From Oscillospiraceae bacterium (lineage in GTDB: Bacteria > Bacillota > Clostridia > Oscillospirales > Oscillospiraceae): a stretch of DNA of 43,617 nt. Shown here one piece after another: positions 16,361-22,457 of the stretch; position 1 is the first letter of the stretch, and every line of letters begins with the position of its first letter. The notes under the pieces were generated by a model. It was given only the letters and a program-made list of their open reading frames with translations, did not search any database and was not told the origin of the DNA. Location of the stretch: contig WQUY01000015.1 in the NCBI GenBank assembly GCA_009781855.1, forward strand, positions 1-43,617. The letters are read 5' to 3'. The position numbers were made by a program, and so were the translations under genes.

Positions 16361-18037
16361 ATGCGCCCTCATTCTGATCAAGAAATACATGAACTGCTGA
16401 ATGCGCCGGAAGGCGACCACTTTGAGTTCAAGGAAGCAAAAAACCGATATGATTTTGAAGAAGCGGTAAAATATTGCTGTGCGCTATCTAATTGCGGCGG
16501 CGGCAAGCTCGTTCTTGGTATTAGTGATAAGCGCCCTCGTAAAGTAGTTGGCAGCAAAGCGTTTGAACAGCCTGAGCGTACCCGCAAAGGACTTATGGAG
16601 AAATTGCGCGTTCATGTAGATTTTATACTCTATGAACATTATGGCAATCGCATCCTTGTTTTTGAAATAGAAAGCCGCCCGATGGGATTGCCTATTCAAG
16701 CTGATGGCATTACTTGGTGGCGTGACGGTGACAGCCTTGTACCAATGCCGGAGGATGTTCGCCGACGAATTTACATGGAAGTTGAGCCTGACTTTTCATG
16801 TGAAATTTGTCCGGAGGCTACATTAGACGACTTGGATAGCAAGGCTATTAAGAATTTTCGCAAAAAATGGAGAGGGCATACCGGGAACAAGCGCATTACA
16901 AGCCTCACCGACGAACAGTTGCTTCGTGATTGTGGCGCAATTACTGACAAGGGCGTAACATATGCGGCGCTCATACTATTCGGCAATCGTACAATTACAA
17001 GAAGCAAGCTTCCTCATGCAGATGTAGTTTTTGAATATCGGTCAAAAGAAGCTGCCGGTCCTGCTGCGCAGCGTGAGGAATTTCAAGAAGGATTCTTTAA
17101 CTATTTCGATCGCATTTGGGAGCTAGTAAACCTTCGCAATGATGAACAGTATTACCGTGACGGCTTTTTTCGACATCCTATATCAACATTTAACGAGGAC
17201 GTTATAAGGGAGGCTGTCTTGAACGCCGTAAGTCATCGTGATTATAAGCTTGGCGGAAGCATTTTTGTCCGTCAGTATCAGAATAGATTAGTTGTCGAGA
17301 GTCCCGGCGGATTACCACATGGCATTACTGTTGAAAATATTTTGGATAGGCAAAACGCTCGCAATAAGCTTATTGCTGACATTTTTAGACTTTGCGGATT
17401 GGTTGAACGTTCCGGGCAGGGCATGAACTTGATTTATGAAATGGCAATAAAGGATGCAAAGCCTCTGCCCGATTTCAGCGGTTCGGATGCCTTTTTTGTA
17501 ATGTTGACGTTAAGAGGGAAAGTTATCAACAGCGAAATGCTTGATTTTATTAAGAAGGTTGGCGATGAACAGCTAGAGGCAATTACCCTTGACGATTACC
17601 TTTCACTAGCATCATTGTTTCTCAACAAAGGTAATGAAAGTGTTGATGTTGCAAGGTTTAATCATCTTGTCGAATTGGATATTTTGCGATTTGCAGAGCA
17701 GGGAATCGAATTAGTTAATGGCGGTATGATCTTCCCTATCGGCGATCAATCGGCAGTCAAGCGATTGCCAAGCGATTGCCAAGCGATTGTTTCAAGCGAT
17801 TGGCAGTCGCTTGATGTAAGCGATAGAAAGAAACAGATTCTCACATTTATTGATATCAACGGAAGGGCAACATCATCACAGTTAGCCACATTAACAGAGC
17901 TAACTCAAGCACGTATTCGCTCGATATTGCAAGAACTTGTGGCAGACGATTTTATCGTTAAAGTTGGCGATAATCGCCACACTAGTTATGTGATTAAATA
18001 TTCAGGTTTTGATACCGGGCGATTCAATTCGCTTTGA
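16361..18037 (+). CDS. AlbA_2 (Schlafen-type) domain ATP-binding protein
   Basis: 558 residues. Residues 15-125 form an AlbA_2/divergent AAA_4 domain (EFKEAKNRYDFEE, ALSNCGGGKLVLGISD). The middle, around 280-370, has a GHKL-like ATP-binding part (FNEDVIREAVLNAVSHRDY, ESPGGLP, RSGQGMNLI). The C-terminus, from about 490, is a winged helix (RKKQILTFI, then TSSQLATLTELTQARIRSIL). Proteins with this layout are annotated as ATP-dependent regulators or helicase-like. AlbA_2/Schlafen domains also occur in RNA-targeting and antiviral proteins, so a defence role is possible but unproven. A short DNA repeat lies inside the gene before the winged helix. It is divergent from the Fic gene. Confidence 0.85.
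   Translation: MRPHSDQEIHELLNAPEGDHFEFKEAKNRYDFEEAVKYCCALSNCGGGKLVLGISDKRPRKVVGSKAFEQPERTRKGLMEKLRVHVDFILYEHYGNRILVFEIESRPMGLPIQADGITWWRDGDSLVPMPEDVRRRIYMEVEPDFSCEICPEATLDDLDSKAIKNFRKKWRGHTGNKRITSLTDEQLLRDCGAITDKGVTYAALILFGNRTITRSKLPHADVVFEYRSKEAAGPAAQREEFQEGFFNYFDRIWELVNLRNDEQYYRDGFFRHPISTFNEDVIREAVLNAVSHRDYKLGGSIFVRQYQNRLVVESPGGLPHGITVENILDRQNARNKLIADIFRLCGLVERSGQGMNLIYEMAIKDAKPLPDFSGSDAFFVMLTLRGKVINSEMLDFIKKVGDEQLEAITLDDYLSLASLFLNKGNESVDVARFNHLVELDILRFAEQGIELVNGGMIFPIGDQSAVKRLPSDCQAIVSSDWQSLDVSDRKKQILTFIDINGRATSSQLATLTELTQARIRSILQELVADDFIVKVGDNRHTSYVIKYSGFDTGRFNSL
17758..17813 (+). repeat. Four CAAGCGATTG repeats plus an inverted copy inside a coding region
   Basis: CAAGCGATTG occurs at 17758-17767, 17769-17778, 17780-17789 and 17793-17802 (periods 11, 11 and 13). 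An inverted near-copy, CAGTCGCTTG, follows at 17804-17813, so the last units could form a hairpin. The spacing is not a multiple of three, so the units fall in different reading frames while the gene stays open. They encode a hydrophilic hinge between the ATP-binding and winged-helix parts. This looks like slippage-prone or selfish short repeats tolerated in a linker. Confidence 0.85.
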
Positions 18038-18112
18038 GATAGCATACGTCCGAAAAAGCTCAGAGAAGAGCAGGAGGTTATGCAATAGCTAAACACGGAT
18101 CAACACATAACA

Positions 18113-18262
18113 ATGGGTGTATCCATATCGGACATTCCTAAACATGAAATAGAATCGCTTGCTCGCATACTTCTTCCTGAAATTCAAAAGTTCTTTAAAG
18201 CCGAAGATGGTAGGCGTGAGTTTGAGGAATGGAAAGCTCAGCAAACTCAAGATACCGGGTAA
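18113..18262 (+). CDS. Small hypothetical protein, 49 aa
   Basis: MGVSISDIPKHEIESLARIL then LPEIQKFFKAEDGRREFEEW, ending at TAA 18260-18262. It is highly charged and probably alpha-helical. It resembles short uncharacterised proteins found in Firmicute mobile regions, though I cannot name a family. The ribosome site is weak: the best AGGAGG (18072-18077) precedes a two-codon ORF (ATG CAA TAG) rather than this ATG. The two could therefore be translationally coupled, or the start could be damaged. It lies directly downstream of the AlbA_2 gene and before its terminator. Confidence 0.5.
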   Translation: MGVSISDIPKHEIESLARILLPEIQKFFKAEDGRREFEEWKAQQTQDTG

Positions 18263-18318
18263 TGACAAAAGGCAAACGCCCAAGCCACATGGCTCGATGT
18301 TTGCCCTCTGTCATTTTC
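18262..18318 (+). terminator. Intrinsic terminator after the AlbA_2/small-ORF unit
   Basis: Nested arms ATGACA/TGTCAT (18262-18267 and 18309-18314) and GGCAAAC/GTTTGCC (18271-18277 and 18299-18305), followed by TTTT. From 18319 to the tRNA nothing further is seen. Confidence 0.65.
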
Positions 18319-18423
18319 CTCATTCAGTTTGTGTAACAATCAAAATCCATTCAAATATAGCAATAACCCGAACGATTCACCGATTACTTTAATAATCGGC
18401 GGATAGTTCGGATTACAAGCTGT

Positions 18424-18500
18424 TGGCACGCCGGAGAAGATTCGAACTCCCGACCTTCTGGTCCGTAGCCAGACGCTCTATCCAGCTGAGCTACCGGCGC
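18424..18500 (-). tRNA. tRNA-Arg (anticodon ACG)
   Basis: Read on the minus strand the sequence folds into a full cloverleaf. The acceptor arm is GCGCCGG with CCGGCGT (terminal G-U), the D-arm has AGCTCAGCTGGA, and the anticodon stem TCTGG/CCAGA encloses CTACGGA, giving anticodon ACG. The T-arm loop contains TTCGAAT, and the discriminator is G followed by an encoded CCA. ACG is modified to ICG and reads CGU, CGC and CGA. The flank 18501-18596 is AT-rich and shows nothing else. tRNA genes of this kind are frequent integration sites, and the accessory patch at 14574-18318 lies on its 3' side. Confidence 0.96.
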
Positions 18501-18596
18501 TCGTCCCTTAAATGGAACATAAAGTGCTCAGCCATACTAGCACAATTCGAAAAGAAATGCAAGCAAAATCATTATAAAAAATTTGTGTGAATTCCA

Positions 18597-18625
18597 TTGA
18601 AGAAGCGCTACGGATTCGCTATAAT
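18597..18625 (+). promoter_or_regulatory. Promoter of cheB
   Basis: TTGAAG (18597-18602), a 17-base spacer, then TATAAT (18620-18625). The cheB ATG is 48 bases downstream behind AGGAGG. Confidence 0.65.
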
Positions 18626-18672
18626 AAAGTATAGTCAAAAACCCTGCACCCGTCAGCTTTAGGAGGCTCACC

Positions 18673-19719
18673 ATGTCTAAGATACGGTTAATGATTGTGG
18701 ATGACTCCTTATTTTTCAGGACATTTCTTAATCAAAAGCTTGGGAAAAACGCATCCATAGAAATTGTTGGCAGCTTTGGAGATCCAATCGATGCCTCAAA
18801 AAACATAACGAAGCTCAGACCAGACGTTATAGCAGTGGACATGGAAATGCCGAAAATGCGCGGCAATGAATTTTTGCGCACAGTGCTTCCAAAACACCCC
18901 GGTGTTAAAGCAGTTGTCATAAGCTCGCTTTCCGGCAATGTCTTTGAAGCAATGCACGCCGGGGCAATTGACTTTGTAGGCAAACCGGGCTCGCGGCCGG
19001 GTTACGATGAAGATCAATTTATAAAAGAAATTGCTTTAAAAATCGCCATTGCATCCAAAGCGCACCCACATGCACATAACGGCGATTTCAGAGCAAAATC
19101 CACAGAAAAGCCATTGACACGTCCTGTGCTCTCCGGCACCACATCAAAGAACATTATTGCCATAGGTGCATCAACCGGGGGGACAGAAGCGATAATAGAT
19201 GTTGTTAAAAACTTTCCGGAGCGCACGCCGGGTGTGGTCATAGTTCAGCATATGCCGCCGGTGTTCACGAGAATGTATGCCGAACGCGTGGATAAAATTT
19301 GTGCAATGAGGACTCTGGAGGCGAAAAACGGCGATCGTGTTCAGCGCGGCACAATTTTAATTGCCCCCGGTGGAGATTTGCAGATGCATTTGCGTCAGGA
19401 CGCTTCCGGATACTATGTCTACCTCACTCCAGGTGGGAAAGTCAGCGGACACTGTCCATCGGTGGATGTGCTGTTTGACTCTGTTGCAAAGATTGCCGGA
19501 AGACATGCGGTGGGTGTTTTACTGACAGGTATGGGCGCAGATGGCGCGAAAGGACTTGTTCAAATGAAGAGCTTGGGCGCGCACACAATCGGGCAGGATG
19601 AAGAATCCTGTGTTGTGTATGGAATGCCGATGGAAGCCTTTAAAAGAGGCGGCGTCGTGGAGCAGTTGCCGCTAAAAGCAATTGGCGACGCAGTTTTGAG
19701 AAGATTTGGCGGAAGATAA
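18673..19719 (+). CDS. cheB: Chemotaxis protein-glutamate methylesterase CheB
   Basis: 348 residues with the two CheB parts. An N-terminal receiver domain (IRLMIVDDSLFFR, phosphoacceptor Asp in VIAVDMEMPKMRG, VISSLSG, FVGKPG) controls a C-terminal esterase. The esterase triad is in GASTGGTEA (Ser), VQHMPPVFT (His) and LTGMGADGAKG (Asp). It removes methyl groups from (and deamidates) chemoreceptors when phosphorylated by CheA. No cheA, cheR, cheW or receptor gene lies nearby, so it is an orphan here; it could serve flagellar chemotaxis encoded elsewhere or a different methyl-ester system. AGGAGG precedes the ATG. Confidence 0.95.
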   Translation: MSKIRLMIVDDSLFFRTFLNQKLGKNASIEIVGSFGDPIDASKNITKLRPDVIAVDMEMPKMRGNEFLRTVLPKHPGVKAVVISSLSGNVFEAMHAGAIDFVGKPGSRPGYDEDQFIKEIALKIAIASKAHPHAHNGDFRAKSTEKPLTRPVLSGTTSKNIIAIGASTGGTEAIIDVVKNFPERTPGVVIVQHMPPVFTRMYAERVDKICAMRTLEAKNGDRVQRGTILIAPGGDLQMHLRQDASGYYVYLTPGGKVSGHCPSVDVLFDSVAKIAGRHAVGVLLTGMGADGAKGLVQMKSLGAHTIGQDEESCVVYGMPMEAFKRGGVVEQLPLKAIGDAVLRRFGGR

Positions 19720-19799
19720 TTGAGATTCATATGGGTCGGTATTAACGCAATAAGAACAAAGATAAATATTCCGTGCCCTTTAGAAAAGAGTATAGGTTT

Positions 19800-20981
19800 A
19801 TGAATGTAACTTCAACCACAGCAAAAAAATGGTATCAAAAAATTGTTGTTCCCCGTAGCATTATCATTGCGATATGTGTTTTACCAATAATAATAACGGG
19901 GCTTTTTTATGCGCTTAGGGGCTTTCCGCTCATTATGCAATGGGCCGCGCTTTATATCTCAGCACCAGTGCGCAGCTTTTTGGGTATGCTCACCGATATA
20001 TATCCATTTTCGATGATGGAAGTTCTGATAACCGCTGTGATAATAGGCCTTATATACTACATAGCTCAGACCATACTGGTAACAGCCCGCAGACGTGAAA
20101 AATGGAAAAAAATAGGAAAGCGGCTGTTGCCGCTTCTGGTGACTGCACTGTATATCTGGGGGATATTCTGCTGGCTTTGGAACGTAGGATACCATGCACC
20201 CGGATTCGCAGAAAGAAATAGATTCACCGGACGAGGCGTAAATGTACAAAACCTCGAAGCCGTAACGAGAGTATTCGCTCAAAGGGCGAACGAGCTTTCA
20301 TTGATGGTTGCGCGGGATGAGGGTGGCAATTACGTAGGAAATCGCAGGCAAATATTTGCCGATTCTATGTATGTATTCGAAAATATCTCTCAGGAATTTC
20401 CATGCCTTTCAGGCCGAATATTCAGACCAAAACCTATGGTGTTTTCATGGCTCATGAGCCGTACCGGATATGGCGGAATCTATTTTGCACTCACCGGGGA
20501 AGCAAATATCAATGTTCAGCCGCCGTATATACTAATGCCTGCAACCATTGCGCATGAACATGCTCATACTTTAGGTGTTTTTGCAGAGGATGAGGCAAAC
20601 TTTGTTGCAATCATGGCAAGTATTACATCAGAAAATATTGTGTTTGAATATGCGGGATATCTTAAAGGCCTGACCTATTTGCTTCCGGCACTGAGAACAG
20701 CAAATGAAAGTGCTTGGTTAGAAATCAGCAGTACGCTATATGCTGAGGTAATAAGAGATTGGAATGCAGTTTACAATTTCTGGCAAGCACAAAGAACTGT
20801 GGATACAGGCCTTTTGGTTGTTGATACAGTCTTGACAACGGTCACAGAGGCGATGCGCGAATCTGTGGATATGGTATACGATGCATTTCTTAGAGCGCAT
20901 GATCAGGAATTGGGGCTGATGTCTTACGGTGCTTGTGTTGACCTCATTATCGAATATTTTGTCACCAGAAATCTAGTGTAG
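19800..20981 (+). CDS. DUF3810-like membrane protein with HExxH motif
   Basis: 393 residues from the ATG at 19800; a GTG nine codons earlier is possible but has no better site. The N-terminal third has three or more membrane segments (IIIAICVLPIIITGLFYAL, VLITAVIIGLIYYIA, LLPLLVTALYIWGIFCWLW). The outside or cytosolic part carries AHEHAHTLGV (an HExxH zinc site starting at about residue 252) followed by EDEANFVA, the spacing expected for a gluzincin-type third ligand. DUF3810 proteins show this pattern and are suspected but unproven metallopeptidases. It lies 80 bases after cheB on the same strand, but no functional link is evident. The downstream gap has only a CACTAGTG palindrome. Confidence 0.75.
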   Translation: MNVTSTTAKKWYQKIVVPRSIIIAICVLPIIITGLFYALRGFPLIMQWAALYISAPVRSFLGMLTDIYPFSMMEVLITAVIIGLIYYIAQTILVTARRREKWKKIGKRLLPLLVTALYIWGIFCWLWNVGYHAPGFAERNRFTGRGVNVQNLEAVTRVFAQRANELSLMVARDEGGNYVGNRRQIFADSMYVFENISQEFPCLSGRIFRPKPMVFSWLMSRTGYGGIYFALTGEANINVQPPYILMPATIAHEHAHTLGVFAEDEANFVAIMASITSENIVFEYAGYLKGLTYLLPALRTANESAWLEISSTLYAEVIRDWNAVYNFWQAQRTVDTGLLVVDTVLTTVTEAMRESVDMVYDAFLRAHDQELGLMSYGACVDLIIEYFVTRNLV

Positions 20982-21040
20982 CTATTTCTGAACTACTACA
21001 CTAGTGTAACGTATTCAAAGTAACACTTCTTTTTGTACTG

Positions 21041-21853
21041 TTATTGTACCAACGTTGCACCGAGTGCAGTGGCAAATTCAGCGTTTTTGGGTATTATGAA
21101 ATTCATATCGGACAGTTTCGAAAAAGGCGTTAAGATGGACGAAGCCTGTGGAAATGTGGTCAAAGTTCCTGTCAGAACAACATTTTGGATGGGGTCATTT
21201 CTCATGGCAAATACCGCAAGCATACCAATAGTTTGAAACACCATGTTAATAATGCCAAGTGCGATGTCTGATTCAGATGCCGTGCTTTTTATTTTGCCGA
21301 AATTGGCCGCAGTGAGATTTGATGCTAACGAAGGGATATCATGACCAACGATGTCCCGCACAGTCAGATCTACATTTTCAAGTTTTCCGAGCTGCGCCAA
21401 AGCCAAAATCGCATCAATATCATTTTTTCCCAGTAACTGTGACGCAAGGCCCAATATGGTTCCACCGCCGATTCCAGAGCCGCCGACCCGTTCTGCAAAA
21501 CCCTTGCCTGCGCGCACAAATGCAGTTCCGGTTCCCATGCTGACGACCAAGGCTTCGCTGAGCCCTGAAAGCAACAATGCGCCATGTCCGATTGCAGTGA
21601 ATTCATTGACTTTTAGTGTTTTTATCCCATATATTTGTTCGCTGATAAATGATGCGCCAACACCGGTCAAAGAGAAAGCCGACACCTCACCCAAATCGAC
21701 ATGATGCCCACGCAAAAAATTCCCTATAGCCCCGTAGAGTGATGTTATCTGGTCACCGGCTTTGACTTGAAGCATACCAAAAGGCTCTTTGTCTTTAAGC
21801 CCGACAACCTTGGTGGTAGAACCCCCGACATCTATGCCCAAAATTATACTCAT
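21041..21853 (-). CDS. coaW: Type II pantothenate kinase
   Basis: 270 residues of the ASKHA/Fumble fold. GIDVGGSTTKVVG is the phosphate-1 loop, VSMGTGTAF the phosphate-2 loop, and ERVGGSGIGGGTILGL the adenosine-side glycine loop typical of bacterial and eukaryotic PanK-II. VVLTGTLTTFPQ closes the fold. It phosphorylates pantothenate to start CoA synthesis. Length agrees with the staphylococcal enzyme (about 265). The ATG has GGAGA upstream and a strong promoter with a palindromic spacer lies behind it. BadF/BcrA-type activators share parts of the fold but differ in length and lack this glycine loop. Confidence 0.88.
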   Translation of the reverse strand: MSIILGIDVGGSTTKVVGLKDKEPFGMLQVKAGDQITSLYGAIGNFLRGHHVDLGEVSAFSLTGVGASFISEQIYGIKTLKVNEFTAIGHGALLLSGLSEALVVSMGTGTAFVRAGKGFAERVGGSGIGGGTILGLASQLLGKNDIDAILALAQLGKLENVDLTVRDIVGHDIPSLASNLTAANFGKIKSTASESDIALGIINMVFQTIGMLAVFAMRNDPIQNVVLTGTLTTFPQASSILTPFSKLSDMNFIIPKNAEFATALGATLVQ

Positions 21854-21892
21854 TGCATATCTCCATGAAATTTATTGTCATAACATCTGTAT

Positions 21893-21921
21893 ATTTTATT
21901 TCAGATAGTGTACACTGTCAA
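21893..21921 (-). promoter_or_regulatory. Strong promoter of coaW with palindrome in the spacer
   Basis: On the minus strand TTGACA (21916-21921), 17 bases, then TAAAAT (21893-21898). The spacer contains the perfect palindrome AGTGTACACT (21907-21916), which reaches into the -35 box. A repressor bound there would block the promoter. The divergent ruvX gene starts at 21970. Confidence 0.65.
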
Positions 21922-21969
21922 ATAATATAACTGATATGGTCACATGAAAATGCGAAATGGAGTGCTTGT

Positions 21970-22401
21970 ATGAGAATTATGGCAATTGATTTTGGAGATG
22001 CCCGCACCGGGATATCTGTTTCGGATATCTCCGGAACACTGACCGGGGAAGCGTGGGTGATTCACGAGAGAAATCTTTCCAAGGCAGCCGATACCATCGC
22101 AAGTGAAGCGGTTTTGCGTCAGGTGGGCAAAATTGTTGTGGGTTATCCAAAGAACATGAACGGAACTATTGGCCCAAGAGCAGAAAAGTCAGAGCAATTG
22201 GCTCAGTGTATTAGGGAAAACTGTGATATTGAAGTTTTGCTTTGGGATGAGAGAATGACGACTATGAGCGCGCATCGCATTCTGAGCGACACGGGCAAGC
22301 ATGGGAAAAAGAGAAAAAAAACAGTCGATGCAGTGGCGGCTTCGCTGATACTGGAAAGCTATCTTGCGTTTTTGGCTCAGCAAGAGCGACACAACTCGTA
22401 G
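21970..22401 (+). CDS. ruvX: RuvX/YqgF family Holliday-junction resolvase-like nuclease
   Basis: 143 residues with an RNase H-like fold. MAIDFGDARTGIS carries the first catalytic Asp, VGYPKNMNGTIGPRAEK is the YqgF signature, LLWDERMTT the Glu-containing strand, and TVDAVAASLILESYL the final Asp helix. The protein acts in 16S rRNA 5' end processing and/or Holliday junction cleavage. Length is normal (about 140). The start has AATGGAG upstream. It converges with the P-type ATPase gene with a gap of 56 bases. Confidence 0.93.
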   Translation: MRIMAIDFGDARTGISVSDISGTLTGEAWVIHERNLSKAADTIASEAVLRQVGKIVVGYPKNMNGTIGPRAEKSEQLAQCIRENCDIEVLLWDERMTTMSAHRILSDTGKHGKKRKKTVDAVAASLILESYLAFLAQQERHNS

Positions 22402-22457
22402 CTGTGACTCCTACGCAAGCAATACCCCTCGTCCATGGTCATCTGATGACGACACAA

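Noticed and set aside
17758-17813. CRISPR array
   Set aside because: The units are only 10 bases, with one- to three-base gaps and no spacers, and they lie inside a coding region.
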